A stretch of 64,000 nucleotides of DNA from Nocardioides albus (GTDB taxonomy: Bacteria > Actinomycetota > Actinomycetes > Propionibacteriales > Nocardioidaceae): NCBI RefSeq assembly GCF_014648255.1, contig NZ_BMQT01000001.1, forward strand, positions 620,001-684,000, written 5' to 3'. This document shows, piece by piece, positions 7,418 to 14,935 of this stretch. How positions within the stretch are numbered: position 1 is the stretch's first letter; each line of letters begins with the position of its first letter. The position numbers were made by a program, and so were the translations under genes. Under the pieces are notes generated by a model. That model was given only the letters and a program-made list of their open reading frames with translations. It ran no database searches and was not told the DNA's origin.

Positions 7418-7675
7418 CTCGATCGTCGGCAGACTGCCCATCCGGCCGGCAGCCTCGTCGACGGACAGTCTGGCTCCGATGAAGAAGTGGTAGACCGGCC
7501 CTTCGTCGATCAGCAGGACCTTCGCGCTGTGGAACTCGCCACCGAGGTCGGTGAGCACGATCTCCTCGCCGCGCTCGAGGTGACGGGTCAAGCCGGTGTC
7601 GGTGTGGTGGACGGCGACTGGGCGGAACGTCTCATCCAGCTCGCGACCGCGAGCGGGCAGATGAACGATCTCCAT
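7403..7675 (-). CDS. hypothetical protein (90 aa)
   Basis: 90 residues from the ATG at 7675, chosen because GGAGGGGAG lies 6 nt upstream; the frame is open further up without a signal. Soluble and acidic, with a strand-rich middle (GEEIVLTDLGGEFHSAKVLLIDEGPVYHFFIGARL) suggesting a small beta-barrel or split domain. I recognise no family. The 3' end overlaps the sirtuin gene end by 15 nt in convergent orientation. An inverted repeat AACCCA...TGGGTT (7727-7749) lies upstream and could be a regulator site, but this is weak. Confidence 0.6.
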   Translation of the reverse strand: MEIVHLPARGRELDETFRPVAVHHTDTGLTRHLERGEEIVLTDLGGEFHSAKVLLIDEGPVYHFFIGARLSVDEAAGRMGSLPTIESRSA

Positions 7676-7856
7676 AGAGCTCTCCCCTCCGGAGACCCCC
7701 GCAAGTCTCGACATGACAACCACTGAAACCCATACCGATCACCTGGGTTACAGCAGGCCCTGCACGTCAAACATAAGCATCTAGGACCTAATCGGTCCAG
7801 AGTTGCGTGCCAGATTCTGCCGACGTCGAGAGAATTTCACCCGGTGTTACTGCGGG

Positions 7857-8543
7857 TCAGAGCGCCTTGACGAAGATGTGGTCCGCGGCCTCGGGGATGA
7901 TCTCCGCGGTCTCCCCACCGGAGCCGAGCAGGACTCCGTCAGGGGTCGCCTTGATCGCCACGGTCTGGTCGGGGGTCGCACCGACCCGGCGCAGAGCGCT
8001 CATCAGCGACTCGTCCTTCTGCATCTCCTCGGAGATACGTCGCACCAGGACGGTGGCGCGCTCGGAGCCTGCTGCCGCCGTCAGCGACTGGACGCCGGCC
8101 ATGAAGTCCTCGTCGGCGGGCTTGCCGCCGAGCTCGTCGAGGCCGGGGATCGGGTTGCCGTAGGGCGACTCGGTCGGGTCGCCTAGGAGATCGAGCAGTC
8201 GCCTCTCGACGGTCTCCGACATGACGTGCTCCCAGCGGCACGCCTCCTCGTGGACCAGCTCCCAGTCGAGGCCGATGACGTCGGTGAGCAGCCGCTCGGC
8301 GAGCCGGTGCTTGCGCATCACCCGGGTGGCCAGGCGAAGGCCTTCGTCGGTGAGCTGCAGGTGGCGGTCACCCTCGACGGTGAGCAGACCGTCCCGCTCC
8401 ATCCGGGCGACGGTCTGCGAGACCGTGGGGCCGGACTGGTGCAGACGCTCGGCGATGCGGGCGCGCAGCGGAACGATTCCCTCTTCGACCAGCTCGTAGA
8501 TCGTGCGAAGGTACATCTCGGTGGTGTCGATGAGGTCGCTCAC
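7857..8543 (-). CDS. DtxR/IdeR-family metal-dependent transcriptional regulator
   Basis: 228 residues, GTG start. This family binds Fe2+ (IdeR/DtxR) or Mn2+ (MntR) and represses metal-uptake genes. A winged helix occupies residues 1-70 (RIAERLHQSGPTVSQTVARMERDGLL). The dimerisation domain has the residues that form the two metal sites in DtxR at matching positions: Met10, Cys102, Glu105, His106 (primary) and His79, Glu83, His98 (ancillary). A C-terminal SH3/FeoA-like domain is present (VAIKATPDGVLLGS). Cys102 favours the iron-type IdeR/DtxR over MntR, which lacks it. Two DtxR paralogues often occur in actinobacteria, so I leave the symbol blank. Confidence 0.9.
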   Translation of the reverse strand: MSDLIDTTEMYLRTIYELVEEGIVPLRARIAERLHQSGPTVSQTVARMERDGLLTVEGDRHLQLTDEGLRLATRVMRKHRLAERLLTDVIGLDWELVHEEACRWEHVMSETVERRLLDLLGDPTESPYGNPIPGLDELGGKPADEDFMAGVQSLTAAAGSERATVLVRRISEEMQKDESLMSALRRVGATPDQTVAIKATPDGVLLGSGGETAEIIPEAADHIFVKAL

Positions 8544-8638
8544 GAGTTGATCCTACATCCTTGAATCGATCAGAAAAACCGAACGAGCAGGGCGTGTCCG
8601 AGACGGCGACCTGCAGCGGAGATCGTGAGGGCGATCCC

Positions 8639-9127
8639 TTAGGAGCCCTGGCGTTCGAGGGCTTCGTTGTATCGAGACAGCATACCGCTGAGCTGGTCGA
8701 TGTCGTCCGGACTCCAGTCGGCAAGCCGGTCGTTGAAACGTACGCGGCGCTCCCGCGCCACCCGGTCGAGCCCCTCGCGCGCCTTGACGGTCACCGAGAC
8801 CAGGCTGGCGCGACCGTCCTCCGGGTCGGGGTGGCGCTCGAGGAGGCCGAGGTCGATGATCGTCTGCACCATCCGGCTGACCGCACCCTTGTCGATGCCG
8901 AGGCCGTCTACGAGAGCCGAGGCGCGCACCGGGCCGTGCTCGGCCAACCAGGTCAGCAGCATGTAGCCGCCCGGCGGCAGGTCGGGGTGGAGCATCCGTC
9001 CACGGGCGCTCATCGCCCGCTTCCCGCGCCGCAGGAAGACTCCGAGCTCCGCCTCGAGCCGGATCAGCGCCTCCACCCGGGTGGCGTCGATCTGGTCGCT
9101 CTCAGCGGACTCGTCGGTGGCAGTCAT
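8639..9127 (-). CDS. MarR-family transcriptional regulator
   Basis: 162 residues. The winged helix-turn-helix is clear: LLTWLAEHGPVRASALVDGLGIDKGAVSRMVQTIIDLGLLERHPDPEDGRA, with the MarR wing signature DPEDGR. Its ATG at 9127 overlaps the TGA of the MFS exporter (ATGA), so it is the second gene of that operon. By family precedent it represses the exporter operon until a small aromatic or drug ligand binds. The 28-bp palindrome at 10765-10792 is the likely operator. Confidence 0.9.
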   Translation of the reverse strand: MTATDESAESDQIDATRVEALIRLEAELGVFLRRGKRAMSARGRMLHPDLPPGGYMLLTWLAEHGPVRASALVDGLGIDKGAVSRMVQTIIDLGLLERHPDPEDGRASLVSVTVKAREGLDRVARERRVRFNDRLADWSPDDIDQLSGMLSRYNEALERQGS

Positions 9128-10743
9128 CTCCGCACAGCTTCCTCGACCTCGGTCTCGGCCTCAGCGAGGGCCTTCTTCTCGGGGAGATCGTCCACGGTCG
9201 TCTTCAGCGGGACCTCCCTGATGCCCACGATAGCGACCAGGGCGAGAAGTGCGCACGGGATGGCCACCAGGAAGAGGTCGGCGGTCGCGACGGCGAAGGC
9301 GTGCTCGTAGAGCGCCTGCACCGCGCTCGGCATGCTCGCCGGGTCGGCGAGGCCGCCGCTCTGCAGACTCTGGAGCTCCTCGGGGGTGACCTTCCCGCTG
9401 GCCACCAGCTCCGGGATCCCGTCGGTGATGACGTCCTCGACCCGGTGGGAGAGCACGGCGCCGAGCGCGGCGATGCCGATCGAGCCACCCATCGAGCGGA
9501 AGAAGGCGACGACAGAGGAGCCCGCGCCCATGTCGCGGTTGTCGAGGTTGTTCTGCACCGCGAGCACGAGGTTCTGGTTGGTCGCCCCCACCCCGAGGCC
9601 GACCACTGCCATGAACGCACCCACCACGGCCAGGTTCGTGTGCTCGTCGATGGTGCTGAGCAGGTAGAGGCCGATCGGCAGCATGGTGCCGCCGAAGATC
9701 AGGTAGCGCTTCCAGCGACCGGTGGAGCTGATCAGCCGGCCGGTGACCATGCCCGCCGTGGAGAGCCCGAGCACCATGCAGATCGACATCAGACCGGCGT
9801 GGGTCGGGGTCATGCCGCGAGCGGTCTGGAAGTACTGCTGCAGGTAGACCGTCGCACCGAACATCCCGGCACCGACGAAGAACGAGGCGAACGTGGAGAG
9901 CACCATCGTCCGGTCGCGGAAGAGGCGCAGCGGGATGATCGGCTCCTTGGCGACCTTTCCCTCGACCAGGATCGCGAGGGCGAGCACGACGATGCTGCCC
10001 GCGACCAGGGCGTACGACGTCAGCGAGGCCCACTCGAAGGACTCACCACCCAGCGTGACCCAGATCAGCAGCGCCGAGACCCCTGCGACGAGCAGGAAGG
10101 CACCGAGGTAGTCGATGCTGACCTCGCGGCGTACGTGCGGGAGGTGCAGGGTCTTCTGGAGCAGGACGAAGGCGATCACCGCGAACGGCACACCGACGTA
10201 GAAGACGCCGGGCCAGCCGAACGAGGAGTCGACGATCACGCCGCCGACCAGCGGGCCGATGACCGTGGCCAGGGCGAACACCGCGCCGATGTAGCCGGAG
10301 TAGCGACCGCGCTCACGCGGGGAGACGATCATCGCGATGATCACCTGGATCAGGGCGACGATGCCACCCATGCCGAGGCCGGCGATGACACGTCCGGTGA
10401 TGATGACCGGCATCGACGGCGCCAGACCACAGATCGCCGAACCGACGATGAACAGGCCGAGCGCGACCTGGACCAGCATCTTCTTGTTGTAGAGGTCGGC
10501 GAGCTTGCCCCAGATCGGCGTGGTCGCGGTCATCGCCAGCATGCTCGAGACGACGATCCAGGTGTAACCGCTCTGGGTGCCACCCAGGTCGGTGACGATC
10601 CGCGGCAGCGCGTTCGCGACCGACGTGCTGGACAGCATGGCGACGAAGAGCGCCATCAGCAGGCCCGAGAGGACCTCCATGATCTGGCGGTGGGTCATCT
10701 CCGGCGCGACGATGGCCTGCGAAGACTGGTGGGACTCTGACAA
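9124..10743 (-). CDS. MFS drug exporter, DHA2/EmrB-QacA type (14 TM)
   Basis: 539 residues from the TTG at 10743. A longer frame starting at TTG 10785 would begin inside the operator and at or before the inferred transcription start, so I reject it; ATG 10698 is also possible. The protein shows the DHA2 pattern of 14 hydrophobic segments. Motif A is WGKLADLYNKKMLVQ, and a motif C-like stretch is GAVFALATVIGPLVGGVIVD. It is a proton-driven exporter of hydrophobic or cationic compounds; the substrate is unknown. It is coupled to marR by a 4-nt overlap. Transcription probably starts at the promoter at 10788-10817, possibly also by read-through from the leader promoter at 11037-11066. Confidence 0.9.
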   Translation of the reverse strand: MSESHQSSQAIVAPEMTHRQIMEVLSGLLMALFVAMLSSTSVANALPRIVTDLGGTQSGYTWIVVSSMLAMTATTPIWGKLADLYNKKMLVQVALGLFIVGSAICGLAPSMPVIITGRVIAGLGMGGIVALIQVIIAMIVSPRERGRYSGYIGAVFALATVIGPLVGGVIVDSSFGWPGVFYVGVPFAVIAFVLLQKTLHLPHVRREVSIDYLGAFLLVAGVSALLIWVTLGGESFEWASLTSYALVAGSIVVLALAILVEGKVAKEPIIPLRLFRDRTMVLSTFASFFVGAGMFGATVYLQQYFQTARGMTPTHAGLMSICMVLGLSTAGMVTGRLISSTGRWKRYLIFGGTMLPIGLYLLSTIDEHTNLAVVGAFMAVVGLGVGATNQNLVLAVQNNLDNRDMGAGSSVVAFFRSMGGSIGIAALGAVLSHRVEDVITDGIPELVASGKVTPEELQSLQSGGLADPASMPSAVQALYEHAFAVATADLFLVAIPCALLALVAIVGIREVPLKTTVDDLPEKKALAEAETEVEEAVRR

Positions 10744-10764
10744 GGACTGACTCGGCTCTCGCTC

Positions 10765-10792
10765 ACATTGGTTGAATATCGGCAACCAATGT
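10765..10792. promoter_or_regulatory. 28-bp palindrome, probable MarR operator
   Basis: ACATTGGTTG (10765-10774) and CAACCAATGT (10783-10792) are perfect 10-bp inverted arms with an 8-bp spacer, the size of a MarR-dimer site. It overlaps the -10 element of the inferred exporter promoter and its start point, a position that would block transcription. Confidence 0.75.
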
Positions 10793-10817
10793 ACTTCGGT
10801 TTAGTTGCTAAAACCAA
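10788..10817 (-). promoter_or_regulatory. promoter of the MFS-marR operon, with a second half-palindrome
   Basis: On the minus strand, -35 TTGGTT (10817-10812), an 18-nt spacer and -10 TACATT (10793-10788, fitting TANNNT). The start point would be near 10781, giving a ~38-nt leader to the TTG at 10743. A second inverted repeat AGTTG-7-CAACT (10803-10819) covers the -35 and may be a weaker MarR site. Confidence 0.5.
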
Positions 10818-10859
10818 CTTGTGCCATGGATCGAGTCGCGTACGAGTCCGAAAACGGGG

Positions 10860-10919
10860 CGACCCGCAGGCGGGCCGGGTGGCCAACCCGGTGGATGAGT
10901 CCGGTACGCCTGCGGGTCG
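10860..10919 (-). terminator. long hairpin downstream of the leader ORF (candidate attenuator terminator)
   Basis: Perfect 13-bp arms CGACCCGCAGGCG (10860-10872) and CGCCTGCGGGTCG (10907-10919) enclose a nested hairpin CCGGGT/ACCCGG (10875-10880, 10886-10891). On the minus strand the stem is followed by CCCCGTTTTCGG, a short U-run. It lies between the leader ORF and the MFS promoter, so it can stop transcripts started at the leader promoter. Confidence 0.6.
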
Positions 10920-10980
10920 GGTGGCTGCTGGTGAATTGCCAGCCCCATCCTGGTTGGAGGGCTGCTAGCGAGCAGCCACC
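10920..10980 (-). promoter_or_regulatory. alternative hairpins over the leader ORF stop codon
   Basis: The segment 10971-10980 (last leader codons) can pair in two ways. With 10960-10966 it forms a 7-bp hairpin with a 4-nt loop that contains the stop codon. With 10920-10929 it forms a perfect 10-bp stem. The second pairing places that stem directly next to the 13-bp terminator stem. A small hairpin, 10927-10931 with 10939-10943, competes with the long pairing. A ribosome over the last leader codons would decide which forms. Confidence 0.5.
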
Positions 10981-11003
10981 TCACGCATCCAATCGTTCTT
11001 CAT
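10965..11003 (-). CDS. 12-codon leader peptide upstream of the MFS exporter
   Basis: Reads MKNDWMREVAAR then TAG. It is preceded by AAAGGAGGTGATCC (11023-11010), the perfect 14-nt complement of the 16S rRNA 3' end. Such a signal is far stronger than that of any real gene in the window. The stop codon lies in a hairpin and is followed by a competing stem and a terminator-like stem, the usual layout of ribosome-mediated attenuation. I do not recognise the peptide; no amino acid is repeated enough to suggest a biosynthetic attenuator. A drug-sensing leader fits the neighbouring exporters, but that is inference. The spacing from AGGAGG to ATG is 12 nt, longer than usual. Confidence 0.6.
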   Translation of the reverse strand: MKNDWMREVAAR

Positions 11004-11036
11004 CTGATCGGATCACCTCCTTTCCCGTGTGCCTCA

Positions 11037-11066
11037 ACGGTAGGCGCCGAGCGACATCGGGATCAA
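11037..11066 (-). promoter_or_regulatory. promoter for the leader ORF transcript
   Basis: On the minus strand, -35 TTGATC (11066-11061), an 18-nt spacer and -10 TACCGT (11042-11037, fitting TANNNT). The start point near 11030 would leave a ~27-nt 5' leader that contains only the Shine-Dalgarno. It lies immediately after the stop codon of the upstream ABC gene. Confidence 0.5.
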
Positions 11067-11076
11067 AGGGTTTATT

Positions 11077-13065
11077 TCACGCCGTCGCCGGCTCCTCCTC
11101 GACGAGCGGGTGACTGAACTGCGACTGGTAGAGCTCGGCGTACGCGCCGCCGGCTTCGAGCAGTTCGGCGTGGTTGCCCTGCTCGACGATCGCACCGTCG
11201 CGCATGACCAGGATCAGGTCGGCGTCGCGGATCGTGGAGAGCCGGTGGGCGATCACGAAGGACGTACGGTCCGAGCGCAGTGCTGCCATCGCGTGCTGCA
11301 GGAGCAGCTCGGTGCGGGTGTCGACCGAGGAGGTCGCCTCGTCGAGGATCAGGAGCGACGGCTCGGCGAGGAAGGCCCTGGCGATGGTGACCAGCTGCCG
11401 CTCGCCCGCCGAGAGGTTGCCGCCCTGGTCGGTGACCAGGGTGTCGTAGCCGTCGGGCAGCGAGTGCACGAACCTGTCGACGTACGTCGCCCGGGCCGCC
11501 TCGAGCAGCTCCTCGTCGGTCGCGGTCGGCCGGCCGTAGCGGATGTTGTCGCGGATCGTGCCCTCGAAGAGCCAGGTGTCCTGGAGAACCATGCCGGTGC
11601 GTTCACGCAGGTCGGATCTTGGGATCGAGGCGATGTCGGCACCATCGAGGGTGATCCGGCCGGCGTCGAGCTCGTAGAAGCGCATGATCAGGTTGACCAG
11701 GGTGGTCTTGCCGGCACCCGTGGGACCGACGATCGCGACGGTCTGCCCGGGGCGAGCCACCAGGGACAGGTCCTCGATCAGGGGATTGTCCTTGTCGTAG
11801 GAGAAGCTCACCTGCTCGAACCGGACCTCGCCGGCTCCGGCGCCGTTCCGCGGAGTGCCGACCTCGGCCGACTGCTCCTCGGCGTCGAGCAGCTCGAAGA
11901 CGCGCTCGGCCGAGGCGACGCCCGACTGGAGCAGGTTCATCATCGAGGCGAGGGTGGTGATGGGCTGGGTGAACTGGCGCGAGTACTGGATGAAGGCCTG
12001 CAGCTCACCCAGGCTCAGGGCTCCGCTGGCGACCCGGAGCGATCCGACCACGCAGACCACCACGAACATCAGGTTGCCGACGAACATCATCAGCGGCATC
12101 AGGATCCCGCTGATGAACTGTGCCTTGAAGGACGCGGCGAAAAGCTTGTCGTTCTCCTCGGCGAAGGTCTTCTCGACCTCCTCCTGACGCCCGAAGACCT
12201 TGACCAGGTCGTGGCCGGAGAAGGTCTCCTCGATGTGACCGTTGAGCTTGCCGGTGTGGCGCCACTGCGCCACGAACTGTCCCTGCGACCGCTTCATCAC
12301 TGCGCCGGTCACCACCAGCGAGACGGGCACAGCGAGCAGCGCGATCAGGGCCAGCACCGGGCTGATCCAGAACATCATGAACAGCACCGTGACCAGTGTG
12401 AACAGAGCGGTCAGCACCTGGCTGAAGGTCTGCTGCAGGGTCTGACTGATGTTGTCGATGTCGTTGGTGACCCGGCTGAGCAGCTCGCCGCGCGGCTGCT
12501 TGTCGAAGTAGGAGAGCGGGACGTTGTGGACCTTCTTCTCGACGTCCTCACGCAGCCCCTTCACGGTGCCCTGGACGACCGAGTTGAGGATCCAGCCCTG
12601 CACGAAGGAGAGCAGCGAGGCCACCAGGTAGACGGCGAGCACCACGAGCAGCGCATTGCGCAGCGCGTCGAAGTCGACGCCCTGGCCCGGCGTGACGTAG
12701 TCCATCCCGGAGAGCATGTCGGCGACCCTGTCGTCGCCCTGGGCCCGCAGCCCCTCGACCGCCTCCTCCTGGGTGACGCCGGCCGGGAGCTCCCGGGAGA
12801 AGATGCCGCCGAAGATGATGTCGGTCGCCTTGCCCAGCAGCCACGGCCCCAGCGACATCAGCGTGACGCTGATCGCGGCCAGGACGATGGTCGCGGCGGC
12901 GTGGAGCCTGTATGGCGCCATCCGGCGCAGCAGGCGCTTGGCCGAGGGGACGAAGGTCATCGCCTTGTCCCCCACCGCGCCGCCCGCGCCCATCGGGCCG
13001 GGGCCGCCCTGGGGACGTACGATCCGCTCGGTCTTCTTCATCTGGCCGTTCGTCTGGTCGCTCAT
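11077..13065 (-). CDS. ABC multidrug exporter half-transporter, canonical-site partner
   Basis: 662 residues: six-TM exporter domain (about 55-380) fused to a nucleotide-binding domain. Walker A is GPTGAGKTTL, the Q loop VLQDTWLF, the signature LSAGERQ, Walker B LLILDEATSSVD with catalytic Glu, and the switch His is in IAHRLSTI. It is therefore competent for hydrolysis. The ~45-residue N-terminus is Gly/Pro-rich. It pairs with the preceding gene (13187-14935), whose site is degenerate, to form a heterodimeric type IV exporter of the TM287/288, BmrCD or LmrCD kind. Exported compound unknown. Third gene of the tetR operon. Confidence 0.92.
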   Translation of the reverse strand: MSDQTNGQMKKTERIVRPQGGPGPMGAGGAVGDKAMTFVPSAKRLLRRMAPYRLHAAATIVLAAISVTLMSLGPWLLGKATDIIFGGIFSRELPAGVTQEEAVEGLRAQGDDRVADMLSGMDYVTPGQGVDFDALRNALLVVLAVYLVASLLSFVQGWILNSVVQGTVKGLREDVEKKVHNVPLSYFDKQPRGELLSRVTNDIDNISQTLQQTFSQVLTALFTLVTVLFMMFWISPVLALIALLAVPVSLVVTGAVMKRSQGQFVAQWRHTGKLNGHIEETFSGHDLVKVFGRQEEVEKTFAEENDKLFAASFKAQFISGILMPLMMFVGNLMFVVVCVVGSLRVASGALSLGELQAFIQYSRQFTQPITTLASMMNLLQSGVASAERVFELLDAEEQSAEVGTPRNGAGAGEVRFEQVSFSYDKDNPLIEDLSLVARPGQTVAIVGPTGAGKTTLVNLIMRFYELDAGRITLDGADIASIPRSDLRERTGMVLQDTWLFEGTIRDNIRYGRPTATDEELLEAARATYVDRFVHSLPDGYDTLVTDQGGNLSAGERQLVTIARAFLAEPSLLILDEATSSVDTRTELLLQHAMAALRSDRTSFVIAHRLSTIRDADLILVMRDGAIVEQGNHAELLEAGGAYAELYQSQFSHPLVEEEPATA

Positions 13066-13204
13066 GCTGCGGCCTCCTCGGAGGATGCTGACCGAGTTAC
13101 CTCGGTGTGGATGCAGTTCCTTCGCGGAACTCCACGAAGGAAGTGAGCGCTCACCGAGTTACCTCGGTGAACATTCCGCGGGTCGCTCATGCCGCCGCCT
13201 CCTC
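13056..13204. repeat. ~125-bp palindrome-rich insertion with 24-bp direct repeats between the two ABC genes
   Basis: 24-bp copies at 13056-13079 and 13181-13204 differ at two positions. Each spans an ABC-gene end and an ATGA-type junction. Between them lie two copies of a 17-bp palindromic unit, ACCGAGTTACCTCGGTG (13091-13107, 13153-13169), a hairpin around 13116-13132, and the 12-bp palindrome GTGAGCGCTCAC (13143-13154). Without it the two ABC genes would overlap by ATGA, so it looks like a duplication or small element inserted into a coupled junction. The GTGAG...CTCAC palindrome resembles the outer parts of the TetR operator at 15595. Confidence 0.55.
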
Positions 13205-14935
13205 TGCGCTGAGCTGGGAAGAGACGATCTCCTGGTAGGTCGCGTTCGCCGCGAGCAGCTCCTCGTGGGTGCCCTCACCGACGATGGCGCCGTCCTCGAG
13301 CACGAGGATCTTGTCGGCGTCGCGGATGGTGGAGACGCGCTGGGCGACCAGGATGACGGTGGCGTTGCGGGTCTCGGGGGCGAGCGCGGCGCGGAGCCGG
13401 GCGTCGGTGGCGACGTCGAGCGCCGAGAAGGAGTCGTCGAACAGATAGATGTCAGGACGCCGCACCAGCGCGCGGGCGATCGCCAGGCGTTGTCGCTGCC
13501 CTCCGGAGACGTTGGTGCCACCCTGGTCGATCTCGGCGTCGAGACCGGTGCCGTCCGCGGGCGCCATCCGCTCTACGAAGTCACGCGCCTGGGCGACCCC
13601 GAGCGCGTGCCAGAGCTCCTCGTCAGTGGCGTCCGGCTTGCCGTGGAGCAGGTTGGACCGGACCGTGCCGGTGAAGAGGAAGGCCTTCTGCGGCACCAGC
13701 CCGAGGCTGCTGCGCAGGGTGGCCGGGTCGAGGTCGCGTACGTCGGTCCCACCGACCTGGACGACGCCGGCCGTCGCGTCGAAGAGCCGCGGGACCAGGC
13801 CCAGGAGGGTCGTCTTGCCGGCGCCGGTGGAGCCGATGATCGCGACGGTCTGGCCGGGCCGGGCCTCGAAGGTGAGGTCGTGGAGGACGGGGTGGTCGGC
13901 GCCGGGGTAGGTGAAGCCGGCCCCCACCATGTCGACGTGCCCACGCCGGGAGATCTCGGTGACGCCCGCGGCCGGCGGCACCACGCTGCTCTCGGTGTCG
14001 AGGACCTCGGCGATGCGGTCGGCACAGACCGAGGCGCGCGGCACCTGCATGAGCATGAAGGTGCCCATCATGATCGACATCAGGATCTGCATCAGGTATT
14101 GCAGGAAGGCGGTCAGCGGACCGACCTGCATCAGCCCGTTGTCGACCCGGATGCCGCCGAACCAGATCACCGCGACGCTGGCGACGTTGATGACCAGCAT
14201 CATCAGCGGGAACATCGTCGACATCCAGCGGCCGGCGCGCAGCGCGACGTCGGTGAGGTCGTCGTTGGCCTTGGCGAAGCGCTCGGTCTCCTGCGGTTCA
14301 CGTACGAACGCACGGATCACCCGGATGCCGGTGATCTGCTCGCGCAGGATGCGGTTGACCGCGTCGATGCGCTCCTGCACCTTGCGGAAGTTGGGGACCA
14401 TGCCGCGTACGACCACGGCCATGGAGATCAGCAGCACGGGGATGACGACCGCGAGCAGCCAGGAGAGCCCGGCGTCCACGCGGATCGCCATCACGACGCC
14501 ACCGACCATCATCATCGGCACCATCACCGCGAGGGTGCAGGTGAGCACGGCGAGCATCTGGACCTGCTGGACGTCGTTCGTGGTCCGGGTGATCAGCGAC
14601 GGGGCGCCGAAGCGGCCGACCTCGCGAGCACTGAAGGAGCCGACCTTCGCGAAGATCGCCGCCCGCAGGTCGCGGCCGAAGCTCATCGAGCTGCGGGCAG
14701 CGAAGTAGACGCTGACGATCGAGGCGAGGATCTGCACCAGCGCCACGCCGAGCATGATCGCGCCGGTCCGGAGGATGTAGTCGGTGTCGCCCTCGGCCAC
14801 GCCCTTGTCGATGATGTCCGCGTTCAGGCTGGGCAGCAGCATGAACGCCGAGGTCGAGAGGAGCTGCAGGATCGCGATGACGACCAAGAGCCTCTTGTAG
14901 GGGAGCAGGTAGTCCCGAAGGAGTCTGAGAAGCAT
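13187..14935 (-). CDS. ABC multidrug exporter half-transporter, degenerate-site partner
   Basis: 582 residues, six TM segments (about 15-290) then a nucleotide-binding domain. Walker A is GSTGAGKTTL and the signature VSGGQRQ. Walker B reads YLFDDSFSALD: the catalytic Glu is Asp. The switch His is Gln (LVAQRVSTI). Both changes are the known mark of the non-hydrolysing site in heterodimeric exporters; its partner at 11077-13065 keeps both residues. Its ATG (14935) follows the tetR stop with no gap. Confidence 0.92.
   Translation of the reverse strand: MLLRLLRDYLLPYKRLLVVIAILQLLSTSAFMLLPSLNADIIDKGVAEGDTDYILRTGAIMLGVALVQILASIVSVYFAARSSMSFGRDLRAAIFAKVGSFSAREVGRFGAPSLITRTTNDVQQVQMLAVLTCTLAVMVPMMMVGGVVMAIRVDAGLSWLLAVVIPVLLISMAVVVRGMVPNFRKVQERIDAVNRILREQITGIRVIRAFVREPQETERFAKANDDLTDVALRAGRWMSTMFPLMMLVINVASVAVIWFGGIRVDNGLMQVGPLTAFLQYLMQILMSIMMGTFMLMQVPRASVCADRIAEVLDTESSVVPPAAGVTEISRRGHVDMVGAGFTYPGADHPVLHDLTFEARPGQTVAIIGSTGAGKTTLLGLVPRLFDATAGVVQVGGTDVRDLDPATLRSSLGLVPQKAFLFTGTVRSNLLHGKPDATDEELWHALGVAQARDFVERMAPADGTGLDAEIDQGGTNVSGGQRQRLAIARALVRRPDIYLFDDSFSALDVATDARLRAALAPETRNATVILVAQRVSTIRDADKILVLEDGAIVGEGTHEELLAANATYQEIVSSQLSAEEAAA

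Noticed and set aside
9301..10740. Long open frames antisense to the MFS, ABC, rpoC and rpoB genes (also around 11110-13146, 12716-15598, 15668-18208, 45129-49184, 49147-52656)
   Set aside because: Their translations are strings of Arg, Asp, Glu, Gly, Val and His without domains, and exactly mirror well-supported genes. Such frames are expected in high-GC DNA.
9124..10785. MFS exporter start at TTG 10785
   Set aside because: It lies inside the palindromic operator and at or upstream of the inferred transcription start near 10781.
11010..11023. Possible 16S rRNA 3'-end fragment (GGATCACCTCCTTT on the plus strand)
   Set aside because: The match stops at 14 nt with no further rRNA sequence. 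On the minus strand it is the Shine-Dalgarno of a short ORF at the right position.
13056..13204. Insertion sequence
   Set aside because: No transposase and only ~125 bp. At most a non-autonomous element or local duplication.
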